Assembly (NCBI GenBank): GCA_051861265.1
Contig: JBHYDA010000004.1
Location: 310,001 to 374,000, forward strand
Reading direction: 5' to 3'
DNA length: 64,000 nucleotides
Source: Rubrivivax sp051861265
GTDB lineage: Bacteria > Pseudomonadota > Gammaproteobacteria > Burkholderiales > Burkholderiaceae_C
Position numbers and translations under genes: made by a program. Shown here in pieces: positions 44,459 through 52,845 of this stretch (its first letter is position 1; each line of letters opens with the position of its first letter). The notes beneath the pieces were generated by a model that saw only the letters and a program-made list of their open reading frames with translations, was not told the DNA's origin and made no database searches.

Positions 44459-45424
44459 ATGAGGCTGAAGATGTTCAAGACCCCCTCGCTGGCCCGACGC
44501 AGCACCCGCGTGCTCGCCCTTACCCTGCTCGCCAGTGCTGCCGTGATGGTCGCTGGTTGTGGCGAGAGGAAGGACAAGGCCGCCAGCCAGACCGCGGCCA
44601 AGGTGAACAAGGACGAGATCACTGTCCATCAGATCAACTTCGTGCTGCAGCAGCAGCGCGGTCTGAAGCCCGAGCAGGCCGATGCGGCCAGCCGTCAGAT
44701 CCTGGAGCGTCTGGTCGACCAGCAGCTCACGCTGCAGAAGGGCGAAGACCAGAAGATCGACCGTGACCCGCGCGTGGTGCAGCAGCTGGAAGCCGCGCGC
44801 CGCGAGATCCTGTCGCGCGCCTACCTGGAGAAGCTTGGCGAGGCCGCGCCCAAGCCGACCCCGGAAGAGATCAAGAAGTACTACGACGAAAAACCCGCGC
44901 TCTTCCGTGAGCGCCGCATCTACAGCATCCAGGAAATCACTGTCGAGGCGCGCCCCGACCAAGTGAATGAACTGCGCGAGCAGCTCGCGGGTGCGAAGAA
45001 CATCAACGAGTTCGTCGAGTACCTGAAGGCCAAGGAATTCCGCTTCAACGGCAACCAGGCCGTGCGTGCGGCCGAGCAACTGCCGCTGAACAGCCTGGAC
45101 GCTTTCGCGCGCATGAAGGATGGCCAAGCCATGCTGGTGCCGGGCGCCAATGGCGTGCAGGTGATCGTGCTGGCCGGTTCGCGCAACCAGCCCGTTGGCG
45201 AAGACCAGGCCCGCCCGGCCATCGAGGCGTACCTGCTCAACGAGCGCAAGCGCAAGCTGGTCGAAGACGAGCTCAAGGCCCTGCGTGCCGCGGCCAAGAT
45301 CGAATACGTCGGCAAGTTCGCTGAAGCGGCCGCCTCGGCGCCCGCCGGTGCCGCGCCGGCCGCTCCGGCGGCCAGCGCGGGCCTGTCGGCCACCGACATC
45401 ACCAAGGGCATGGGCCTGAAGTGA
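44459..45424 (+). CDS. epsD: EpsD family peptidyl-prolyl isomerase lipoprotein
   Basis: EpsD is a parvulin/SurA-like chaperone found only with exosortase-linked exopolysaccharide clusters. The 321-residue product has a lipoprotein signal with lipobox VAGC (Cys34), a helical N-terminal domain (EITVHQINFVLQQQRGLKPE, QILERLVDQQLTLQKGE), a parvulin-type domain with ERRIYSIQEITVEARPD, and an Ala/Pro-rich tail. ATG 44459 follows AAGGACAG. It probably assists folding or assembly of the outer-membrane export machinery. First gene of the eps operon; its stop overlaps epsE (TGATG). Confidence 0.88.
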   Translation: MRLKMFKTPSLARRSTRVLALTLLASAAVMVAGCGERKDKAASQTAAKVNKDEITVHQINFVLQQQRGLKPEQADAASRQILERLVDQQLTLQKGEDQKIDRDPRVVQQLEAARREILSRAYLEKLGEAAPKPTPEEIKKYYDEKPALFRERRIYSIQEITVEARPDQVNELREQLAGAKNINEFVEYLKAKEFRFNGNQAVRAAEQLPLNSLDAFARMKDGQAMLVPGANGVQVIVLAGSRNQPVGEDQARPAIEAYLLNERKRKLVEDELKALRAAAKIEYVGKFAEAAASAPAGAAPAAPAASAGLSATDITKGMGLK

Positions 45425-46266
45425 TGAAGCCTGCCCTGATGAAGCTGCTGGCCGCCCTCGCGCTCGGCACTGCCGCGCTGCTGGGCTGGGCCCCTGTGGC
45501 TCTGGCGCAGACCGCTGCGGCCCCGGCAGCAGCGCCTGCCGCCGAGTACCGCATCGGCCCGGGCGACGTCCTGCGCGTGGTCGTGTACCAGAATCCCGAT
45601 CTGCAGCTGGAAACGCGCGTCACTGACGCAGGCCTCGTGAGCTACCCGCTGCTGGGCAGCCTGCGCGTTGCCGGGCTCACGATCAACGATCTCGAGCGGC
45701 TCATCGCCGACGGCCTGCGCAACGGCAACTTCGTGCGCCAGCCCCAGGTGACCGTGGCGCTGCTGCAGGTGCGTGCGCACCAGGTCAGCGTGCTGGGCCA
45801 GGTCAATCGCCCCGGTCGCTACCCGCTGGAAACGGCCAACATGCGCTTGACGGAAGTGCTGGCCACGGCCGGCGGCGTCGCGCCCTCGGGCTCCGATCTC
45901 GTGGTGCTCAGCGGTCAGCGCGAAGGCAAGCCCTTCCGTGCCGAGATCGACCTGCCGACGCTCTTCGCCGCAGCCGGTGGCGAGAAAGACCTGCCGGTGC
46001 TGAACGGCGACACCGTCTGGGTCGACCGCCAGCCCATCGTCTACATCTACGGCGAAGTGCAGCGCCCGGGCCCGATGCGCCTGGAGCGTGAAATGACGCT
46101 GCTGCAGGCGCTGGCCACCGGTGGCGGCCTGACCCTGCGCGGCACTGAAAAGGGCGTGCGCGTGCACCGCAAGGCTGCCGACGGCAGCGTGACGGTGCTC
46201 ACGCCCGTCATGACCGACAAGCTGCGCGAGGGCGATGTCGTCTTCGTCCGCGAGAGCCTGTTCTGA
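45424..46266 (+). CDS. epsE: EpsE, polysaccharide export outer-membrane protein (Wza-like)
   Basis: This Poly_export family protein forms the periplasmic/outer-membrane exit channel for the polymer. The 280-residue product has a Sec signal (ending near ALAQTAAAP; no lipobox cysteine, unlike E. coli Wza), the poly-export domain YRIGPGDVLRVVVYQNPDLQ, and SLBB-type repeats VSVLGQVNRPGRYPLE and VYIYGEVQRPGPMRLE. The start ATG overlaps the epsD stop. It works with EpsF. Confidence 0.92.
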   Translation: MKPALMKLLAALALGTAALLGWAPVALAQTAAAPAAAPAAEYRIGPGDVLRVVVYQNPDLQLETRVTDAGLVSYPLLGSLRVAGLTINDLERLIADGLRNGNFVRQPQVTVALLQVRAHQVSVLGQVNRPGRYPLETANMRLTEVLATAGGVAPSGSDLVVLSGQREGKPFRAEIDLPTLFAAAGGEKDLPVLNGDTVWVDRQPIVYIYGEVQRPGPMRLEREMTLLQALATGGGLTLRGTEKGVRVHRKAADGSVTVLTPVMTDKLREGDVVFVRESLF

Positions 46267-46285
46267 TTCCCCACGGAGTGCTTGC

Positions 46286-47716
46286 ATGACCTTCGGTCAG
46301 TTCCTTGCCATCCTGCGCGCGCGCTGGGTGGTTGCCGTGGCGGTGCTGGCTGTCACGGTGCTGGGCACCTTGGCGGTGAACCTGCTGATGCCCAAGCAGT
46401 ACAAGGCCACGGCGAGCGTCGTGGCCGATTTCAAGCCCGATCCGCTGTCGGCCGTGATGCTGGGCGGCATGCAGTCGCCGGCCTTCATGGCCACGCAGGT
46501 GGACATCATCAAGAGCGACCGCGTCGCGCAGCGTGTGGTGCGCAACCTCAAGCTCAACGAGAACCCGCAGATCCGCCAGCAATGGCAGGACGAGACCGGC
46601 GGCCAGGGCAGCATCGAGAGCTGGCTGGGCACCGTGTTCCAGCGCCAGATGGAAGTGCTGCCCTCGCGCGAGAGCAGCGTCATCGAGATCAGCTACCTGG
46701 CACCCGATCCGCGTTTCGCCGCAGCTTTGGCCAACGCCTTTGTGTCGGCCTACACCGACACGGCCATCGATCTGCGTGTCGACCCGGCACGCCGATATTC
46801 CAGCTTCTTCGAAGGCCGCGCCAAGGAAGCGCGCGAGGCCCTCGAAGCCGCGCAGACCAAGCTCAGCACCTTCCAGCGCGAGAAGGGCATCGTCGCCAGC
46901 GACGAGCGGCTGGACGTCGAGAACGCGCGCCTCAACGAACTGTCGAGCCAGCTCACGCAGGTGCAGGCGATCTCTGCCGAGTCGGGCAGCCGCCAGGCCC
47001 AGGCGCAGTCGGGCCAGGGCGAGCGCATGGCCGAGGTGCTGAACAACGCCCTCGTGGGCGGCCTCAAGGCCGAGCTCTCGCGCAGCGAGGCCCGCCTGCA
47101 GGAGCTGAACACGCGCCTGGGTGACAACCACCCCGCGGTGCAGGAATCGCGCGCCAACATCGCCGAGTTGCGCCAGCGCCTGGAAGCCGAGACCCGCAAG
47201 GTCACCAGCAGCGTGGGCGTGGGCAACACCATCAACCGCCAGCGCGAAGGCGAGATCCGCCGCTCGCTCGATGCGCAGCGCGCCAAGGTGCTGCAGCTCA
47301 AGCAGGTACGTGACGAAGGCATGGTGCTGCTGCGCGAGGTCGACAACGCCCAGCGCACCTACGACGCCATCCTGCAGCGTCTGACGCAGACCAGCCTGGA
47401 AGGGCAGGCCACGCAGAGCAACATCAACCCGCTGTCGCAAGCCGAGGTGCCGCTGTACCCGGCCTCGCCGCGCGTGGTGCTGAACACGGCCATCGCTGCC
47501 TTCGCGGGCTTGCTGCTGGCCGTGGGTGCCGCGCTGGTGCTTGAGCTGCTCGACCGCCGCCTGCGTACCGTCGACGACGTGGCTACCGCGCTGGATCTGC
47601 CGGTGATCGGTGTGATGCCCGAGCCCGGCGCCAAGCTCGGTTTGCGCCGGCTGCAGGCCACCTTGACACAAGAGCGCCTGCTGGCGCCCCTGCCTCCCCC
47701 CGGAAAGTCTGCGTGA
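46286..47716 (+). CDS. epsF: EpsF, chain-length determinant (Wzz-like) protein
   Basis: EpsF is the inner-membrane polysaccharide co-polymerase. In 476 residues it has a first transmembrane helix (about 13-33), the Wzz domain with KQYKATASVVADFKPDP and VDIIKSDRVAQRVV, a long coiled-coil region (about 180-390), the Pro-containing junction AEVPLYPASPRVVLN, a second membrane helix (about 395-417) and a cytoplasmic tail. Unlike Wzc it lacks its own kinase domain; the kinase-like partner is the next gene, epsG, which it overlaps (TGATG-type, GTGATG). Confidence 0.92.
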   Translation: MTFGQFLAILRARWVVAVAVLAVTVLGTLAVNLLMPKQYKATASVVADFKPDPLSAVMLGGMQSPAFMATQVDIIKSDRVAQRVVRNLKLNENPQIRQQWQDETGGQGSIESWLGTVFQRQMEVLPSRESSVIEISYLAPDPRFAAALANAFVSAYTDTAIDLRVDPARRYSSFFEGRAKEAREALEAAQTKLSTFQREKGIVASDERLDVENARLNELSSQLTQVQAISAESGSRQAQAQSGQGERMAEVLNNALVGGLKAELSRSEARLQELNTRLGDNHPAVQESRANIAELRQRLEAETRKVTSSVGVGNTINRQREGEIRRSLDAQRAKVLQLKQVRDEGMVLLREVDNAQRTYDAILQRLTQTSLEGQATQSNINPLSQAEVPLYPASPRVVLNTAIAAFAGLLLAVGAALVLELLDRRLRTVDDVATALDLPVIGVMPEPGAKLGLRRLQATLTQERLLAPLPPPGKSA

Positions 47717-48651
47717 TGGCCAAGTTCCGCGATAACGCCCCTGTCGACGCCGTGCTGGACGGGCCGCTGCCCGGTGAGGGCCCCGCGCCCGACGTGGCGG
47801 CCGACCCGGCCAACGAGCGCTCCATCGGCGACATCCTTGCCGAACTGCGGCAGCTCAGCGCCGAGCAGGTGGAGAAGGTCCTGCAGCTGCAGCGCAAGGA
47901 CGGCGTGCGCTTTGGCGAGGCGGCCGTGGCCCTGGGTCTGGCCAGCAAGGACGACGTGCTGTTCGCGCTGGCGCAGCAGTTCCACTACCCCTACGCCTCG
48001 GAAGAGAAGCGAACGGTCAGCTCCGAGCTGGTGACGCTGAACGAACCTTTCTCGCCGCGTGCCGAGTACTTCCGCGCCCTGCGCACGCAGCTGATGATGC
48101 GCGTGCTGGGCGACACCGATCAGCGCCGGGGCCAGGCCCTGGCGGTCATCAGCCCCGACAGCGGCGATGGCAAGACCTACTGCGCCGCGAACCTGGCGGT
48201 GTCGCTGGCCCAACTGGGCGGGCGCACGCTGGTGGTGGACGCCGACATGCGCTCGCCGCGCCTGCACGAGGTCTTCAGCCTGCCCAACCGCGCGGGGCTG
48301 TCCAGCATCCTCTCTGGCCGTGCCGACAAGCAGGTGATCCAGCAGGTGCCAGCGGTGCCCAGCCTCTTCGTGCTGCCGGTAGGCACGACGCCGCCGAACC
48401 CGCTGGAGCTGCTGGAGCGGCCCGCCTTCGGCCTGCTGATGCGCGAGCTGGCGGCGAAGTTCGACTACGTCATCGTCGACACCCCGGCCGCAGCGTTGGG
48501 CTCGGATGCCAGCGTCGTGGCGGCGCGTTGCGGCGCCGCGGTCGTCGTCGGACGGCGCCACGCCAGCCGCCTGGCCAGCCTGCAAGAGCTGGTGGGCAGC
48601 CTCGCAGGCAGCCCGGCCAAGGTGGCCGGTGTGGTGATCAACGAGCACTGA
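47716..48651 (+). CDS. epsG: EpsG, BY-kinase-like ATPase of the export system
   Basis: The 311-residue cytoplasmic protein has an N-terminal GspE-N-like helical domain (about 37-95) and a ParA/BY-kinase ATPase domain with Walker A SPDSGDGKT (about 146-154) and Walker A' VVDADMR (173-179), plus YVIVDTPA as Walker B. A C-terminal tyrosine cluster, the autophosphorylation site of Wzc/CapB kinases, is absent: the protein ends GVVINEH. It would pair with EpsF to control polymer length. Confidence 0.9.
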   Translation: MAKFRDNAPVDAVLDGPLPGEGPAPDVAADPANERSIGDILAELRQLSAEQVEKVLQLQRKDGVRFGEAAVALGLASKDDVLFALAQQFHYPYASEEKRTVSSELVTLNEPFSPRAEYFRALRTQLMMRVLGDTDQRRGQALAVISPDSGDGKTYCAANLAVSLAQLGGRTLVVDADMRSPRLHEVFSLPNRAGLSSILSGRADKQVIQQVPAVPSLFVLPVGTTPPNPLELLERPAFGLLMRELAAKFDYVIVDTPAAALGSDASVVAARCGAAVVVGRRHASRLASLQELVGSLAGSPAKVAGVVINEH

Positions 48652-48661
48652 AGTCCCGCCC

Positions 48662-49570
48662 GTGCCCATGCTGTTGAACCGCGGTCAATCCTTCGCTCTG
48701 CCGCCGGCCTCCAGTTGGCCGGCGCTGCTGATCGGCGCGGCGCTGCTGCTGTTGCTGGTGCCCAGCTATCTGATGTTGGCCGACCGGGTGTGGGTCACCG
48801 ACGAGCAGGGCCACGGGCCCATCATCCTGGGCGTCACGTTGTGGCTGGCCTGGCAACGGCGTCAGGCCCTGTTCGACCTGCCGGATGCGCCGGCTTGGCT
48901 CGCGGGCAGCCTGACCTTGCTGGTGGGCCTGCTGCTTTACGTGGTGGGCCGCTCGCAGGGCGTGGACACGATCGAGATCGGAGCCCATATCCCATTGCTG
49001 GCCTCGGCGTTGCTCCTGACGCGCGGCTGGGCCGGTTTGCGCTGGGGCCTGTTCTTCCTGTTCTTTCTGCTGTTCATGGTGCCGCTGCCGGGCCTGATCG
49101 TGCAGGCCATGACCACGCCGCTGAAGATCGTCGTCAGCTACGCCGCCGAGTGGCTGCTGCACCTGGGCGACTACCCGGTGGCGCGCACCGGCGTCATCCT
49201 TTATGTCGGCCAGTACCAGCTGCTCGTGGCCGATGCCTGCGCCGGCCTGAACTCGATGTTCACGCTGGAGGCGCTGGGCCTGCTGTACATGAACCTGATG
49301 GGCTACAAGTCGGTGGCGCGCAACACGGCGCTGGCCATCCTGGTGATTCCCATCGCCTTCATCGCCAACGTCATCCGCGTGATCATCCTCGTGCTGGTCA
49401 CCTACTACCTGGGCGATGAAGCCGGGCAGGGCTTCGTACACGGCTTTGCCGGCATGGTGCTGTTCGCCGTGGCGCTGACGCTCATGCTGGCCACCGACAA
49501 GCTGCTGGGTCGCTGGTTCAAGGAAAAGCCCGCGCAGCTCGCCGCCCCGGCCCCCGGGAGCCCCGCATGA
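48662..49570 (+). CDS. xrtB: Exosortase B (XrtB/EpsH), PEP-CTERM sorting transpeptidase
   Basis: Exosortases are polytopic membrane enzymes proposed to cleave PEP-CTERM tails and attach proteins to the surface or the polysaccharide. The 302-residue protein has about eight hydrophobic helices and the conserved residues Cys193 (DACAGLNSM), Arg239 (NVIRVI) and His260 (FVHGFAG). The adjacent EpsI, EpsD, EpsE, EpsF and EpsG match the exosortase B type first seen in the methanolan cluster of Methylobacillus. Start is GTG 48662 or ATG 48668. The stop overlaps epsI as ATGA. Confidence 0.92.
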   Translation: MPMLLNRGQSFALPPASSWPALLIGAALLLLLVPSYLMLADRVWVTDEQGHGPIILGVTLWLAWQRRQALFDLPDAPAWLAGSLTLLVGLLLYVVGRSQGVDTIEIGAHIPLLASALLLTRGWAGLRWGLFFLFFLLFMVPLPGLIVQAMTTPLKIVVSYAAEWLLHLGDYPVARTGVILYVGQYQLLVADACAGLNSMFTLEALGLLYMNLMGYKSVARNTALAILVIPIAFIANVIRVIILVLVTYYLGDEAGQGFVHGFAGMVLFAVALTLMLATDKLLGRWFKEKPAQLAAPAPGSPA

Positions 49571-50250
49571 AGCGGCGCGCCGTGCTGTTTGCCGGGGCTG
49601 CCGTGGCGGCTTCGGCCACCGCGCTGGCGATGAAGCCGCGGCGCCGTGCTTCCAAGGATTTCGCCCCCATCCAGCTGGAACAGCAGGTGCCGGCCAGCTT
49701 CGGCCCCTGGACCATCGACAAGACGCTGGTGCCGGTGCTGCCCGATCCTTCGCTGCAGGCGGCGCTCGACCAGATCTACGGCCAGGTGCTGGCGCGCACC
49801 TACATCAACCGCGCCAACAGCCAGCGCGTGATGCTGTCCATCGCCTACGGCGAGGACCAGGGCACCGACGCGACCGCCGCCCACCGCCCCGAGTTCTGCT
49901 ACACGGCGCAAGGTTTCTCCGTGGCCTCCATGGGCACGGCCGTGCTCGGCCTGGGCGGACGCAATCTCACGGTCCGCCGGCTGGTGGGCCAGTTGCAGTC
50001 GCGCCGCGAGCCCATCACGTATTGGGTGACCTTGAACGACCGTGCCGTGCTGCCCGGTTTCTCGCGCAAGGTCGAGCAGATCATGCTGGGCCTGCGCGGC
50101 CAGATTCCGGACGGCATGCTGATCCGCGTCTCCAGCCTGACACCCGACCCCACGGTCGCGTTCAGCCTGCAGGAGGTGTTCCTGAACGATCTGCTGGCGG
50201 CGCTGCCGCCTGAGCTGCAGAGCCGTTACTTCGGCGCCAAGGCGGCCTGA
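49567..50250 (+). CDS. epsI: EpsI, exosortase B-associated exported protein
   Basis: EpsI-family proteins accompany exosortases as separate proteins or C-terminal fusions. The 227-residue product has an N-terminal basic, hydrophobic anchor (MKRRAVLFAGAAVAASATAL) and a periplasmic domain with SFGPWTI, RVMLSIAYGEDQ, RPEFCYTAQGF and PITYWVTLND. The RPEFCY motif (His-Arg-Pro-Glu-Phe-Cys-Tyr) is typical. It is co-translated with xrtB (ATGA). Its biochemical role is not established. Confidence 0.9.
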   Translation: MKRRAVLFAGAAVAASATALAMKPRRRASKDFAPIQLEQQVPASFGPWTIDKTLVPVLPDPSLQAALDQIYGQVLARTYINRANSQRVMLSIAYGEDQGTDATAAHRPEFCYTAQGFSVASMGTAVLGLGGRNLTVRRLVGQLQSRREPITYWVTLNDRAVLPGFSRKVEQIMLGLRGQIPDGMLIRVSSLTPDPTVAFSLQEVFLNDLLAALPPELQSRYFGAKAA

Positions 50251-50296
50251 GCGCGGGCGGTCACCCGCCCACCGCCGGCCGCACCCCCTCACGGTG

Positions 50297-51559
50297 ATGA
50301 GCGCTTCCCAGACCTCCGAACCGCTGCGCCTGCTGGTGGCCGCGCCCATGCTCTACCACCCGCGCTGCGGCAATGGCGGCGGCGTGCTGTGTTTCGATCT
50401 GCTGCGGCACCTGGCGCCCCACGCCGAGTTGCACTTCGTGGGTTTCGGCGCCGGCCCTGGCGCCGCGCAGGCCGACGATGAAGCCCTGCAAGCGCTGCAG
50501 ACCGTCGCGCGCAGCGTGCTGAAGGTCGAGCCGCCGGCCGCACGGGGTGGTGCGCTCGGGGCGCTGCAGCAACTGGCCACGGGCCTGCCACGCGAGGTGC
50601 GCGACCTGCGCAGCGCCACGATGCGCGCCCGCCTGGCCGAGGTGGCGGCGCGCGAGCGGGTGCATGCCGTGCTGCTGCAGTTTCCGCACATGGCGCAGTA
50701 CGTCGACGCACTGCCCGGCCAGCCCGTCGTCATCGACGTGCAGGACGCCTGCATGGTCTCGCGCTACCGCGAATGGCAGGCCAGCACTGGCGGCCTGCTG
50801 CGGCGCTGGCGCCGCCTGCACAGCTGGTGGGCCTGGGCCAGGCACGAGCGGCACTGCTACCGGCAGGCGCAGGGCCTGATGGCCCTGAGCGACACCGACC
50901 TGGGCGTGCTGCGAGCCTTCGTTCCCGAGGTGCCGGCCTTCCTGAGCGGCGCCGCCTGGGAAACGGCTGCGGCGCCCAGCGGCGGCGCGGCAACACCACA
51001 GGCACCGGTGATCTTCATGGGCAATTTCGCGCACGCTCCCAACGCGGACGGCCTGCGCTGGTTGCTGGCCGAGGTCTGGCCGCGCGTGCGGGCAAGCTGC
51101 CCGCAGGCACGCTTGCAGGTCATTGGCCGTAACCTGCCGGTGGGCTTCGGCAGCGACGAGCAGGCCGGTGTGCAGGCCGTGGGTTTTGTCGAAGACCTGC
51201 GGCCCTGGCTCGCGGCCGCTGCCGTGTCGCTGGTGCCTTACCGTTTCGGCGGCGGCATCAAGATCAAGGCCCTGGAGGCCATGGCCCAGGGTTGCCCGGT
51301 GGTGGCCACCCGCGTCGGCAGCGAGGGCTTGCACGCCGTCGACGGCGTGCACATGCGCATCGCCGATGAGCCGCAGGCCTTCGCCGACGCCGTGGTGCAA
51401 CTGCTGCAGCAGCCGGCGCTGCGCCAGCAGCAGGCGCGGCAGGCGCTGGCGCTGGTGGCCGCGCGTTTTTCGTGGGCGGGCAAGGTCGAGGCGCTGCTGG
51501 CCGAACTGCAGGGCGTGGTGCAGGCCCACGCACCGCGCCGGGCCGTGCTGGCGGCCTGA
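50297..51559 (+). CDS. Glycosyltransferase, GT-B fold (GT4-like)
   Basis: The 420-residue cytoplasmic protein probably adds a sugar to the lipid-linked repeat unit. It has an N-terminal Rossmann-like start LRLLVAAPMLYHPRCGNGGG and a C-terminal GT4 domain with VIFMGNFAHAPNADGLRWLL, LQVIGRNLP, and the donor-binding FGGGIKIKALEAMAQGCPVV followed by TRVGSEGL. The donor and acceptor cannot be read. GTG 50294 is an alternative start one codon upstream. It follows epsI by 46 bp and precedes a second GT4 gene. Confidence 0.88.
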   Translation: MSASQTSEPLRLLVAAPMLYHPRCGNGGGVLCFDLLRHLAPHAELHFVGFGAGPGAAQADDEALQALQTVARSVLKVEPPAARGGALGALQQLATGLPREVRDLRSATMRARLAEVAARERVHAVLLQFPHMAQYVDALPGQPVVIDVQDACMVSRYREWQASTGGLLRRWRRLHSWWAWARHERHCYRQAQGLMALSDTDLGVLRAFVPEVPAFLSGAAWETAAAPSGGAATPQAPVIFMGNFAHAPNADGLRWLLAEVWPRVRASCPQARLQVIGRNLPVGFGSDEQAGVQAVGFVEDLRPWLAAAAVSLVPYRFGGGIKIKALEAMAQGCPVVATRVGSEGLHAVDGVHMRIADEPQAFADAVVQLLQQPALRQQQARQALALVAARFSWAGKVEALLAELQGVVQAHAPRRAVLAA

Positions 51560-51567
51560 AGGTGCCC

Positions 51568-52845
51568 ATGCAAGCCTCTTTGCGCCTGACGCTGGCCAGC
51601 GCCCACGACCGCACCGGCGGCGCAGCCGTGGCCGCCGCACGTCTGCGCGACGGCCTGCGCGGCCTGGGCCACGATGCGCGCCTCTTCGTGCAGACGCAGA
51701 GCCTGCCGCACCCGGCCACGGTGGGCCCGCAGGGCGCAGGGCAGCGCAGCCTCAGCCGCGTTCGCAGCGGCCTGGACAGCCTGCCCGTGCGGCGCGCCGG
51801 CGGCTCGCCCGAGAAGTTCTCGGCCAGCTGGCTGCCGCGCCGCTGGCCGTCGATGGCTGCCGCGGGCACGGCCGACGTCACGCACCTGCACTGGACGAAC
51901 GCCGGCTTCCTGAGCGTGGCCGATGTCGGTGCGCTGCGCATGCCGGTGGTGTGGACGCTGCACGACATGTGGGCCTTTACCGGCGGCTGCCAGTACGACG
52001 AGGGCTGCGGCCGCCACGTGCAGGGCTGCGGCGAGTGCCCGCTGCTGCAGCGGCGCGGCCCGGGTGATCTTTCGGCCCGCCGCCATGCGGCCAAGCGGCG
52101 GCACTGGCAGGGCGTGGATCTCACCGTCATCGCCCCCAGCCGCTGGATGGCGGCCGAGGCCCGGCGCAGCAGCCTGTTCGCCAGCCGCCGCATCGAGGTG
52201 CTGGCCAACGGCCTCGACCTGCAGCGCTACAAGCCGCTGGACCGCGCCTTCGCGCGCCACGCACTCGGCCTGCCGGCCGACCGGCGGCTGGTGCTGTTCG
52301 GCGCACTGAACCCCGGCAGCGACCGCCGCAAGGGCTACGACCTGCTGCAGGAAGCGCTGGCCCGCCTGGCCACGCAGCCCGGGCAGCAGCACTCGCTGGC
52401 GCTGGTGGTCTTCGGCTCGAACCCGCCGCGCCAGGAAACGCTGCACGGGCTGCCGGCCTACCACTTCGGGCACCTGCACGACGACGTGGCCCTGGCGTTG
52501 CTCTACGCCGCCTGCGACGTGTTCGTGGCGCCCAGCCGCCAGGAGAACCTGCCCAACACCGTGGCCGAAGCCCTGGCCTGCGGCGTGCCCTGCGTGGCTT
52601 TCGACATCGGCGGCATGCCCGACCTCATCGCCCACCAGCAGCACGGCTGGCTGGCCCGGCCCTTCGACACCGCCGATCTGGCCGCCGGCATCGCGTGGTG
52701 CCTGGACGAGCCTGCGGGGCGCTGGCCTGCCTTGTGCATGCAGGCCCGTCGCTTCGCCGAAGACGAACTGGCGCTCGAGCGCCAGGCCCAGCGCCATGTC
52801 GACCTCTACCGCCAACTGCTGACCGCCCCCCGGAGCCCGGCATGA
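51568..52845 (+). CDS. Glycosyltransferase family 4 (WcaC-like)
   Basis: The 425-residue protein resembles colanic-acid-type GT4 enzymes: HDRTGGAAVAAARLRDGLR at the start, THLHWTNAGFLSV, WTLHDMWAFTGGCQYDEGC with the cysteine-rich segment, then the C-terminal domain LFGALNPGSDRRKGYDLL, VFVAPSRQENLPNTVAEALA and CGVPCVAFDIGGMPDLI with the nucleotide-sugar-binding Glu. It begins 8 bp after the previous gene (GTG 51562 is an alternative) and overlaps the polymerase gene as ATGA. Confidence 0.9.
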   Translation: MQASLRLTLASAHDRTGGAAVAAARLRDGLRGLGHDARLFVQTQSLPHPATVGPQGAGQRSLSRVRSGLDSLPVRRAGGSPEKFSASWLPRRWPSMAAAGTADVTHLHWTNAGFLSVADVGALRMPVVWTLHDMWAFTGGCQYDEGCGRHVQGCGECPLLQRRGPGDLSARRHAAKRRHWQGVDLTVIAPSRWMAAEARRSSLFASRRIEVLANGLDLQRYKPLDRAFARHALGLPADRRLVLFGALNPGSDRRKGYDLLQEALARLATQPGQQHSLALVVFGSNPPRQETLHGLPAYHFGHLHDDVALALLYAACDVFVAPSRQENLPNTVAEALACGVPCVAFDIGGMPDLIAHQQHGWLARPFDTADLAAGIAWCLDEPAGRWPALCMQARRFAEDELALERQAQRHVDLYRQLLTAPRSPA

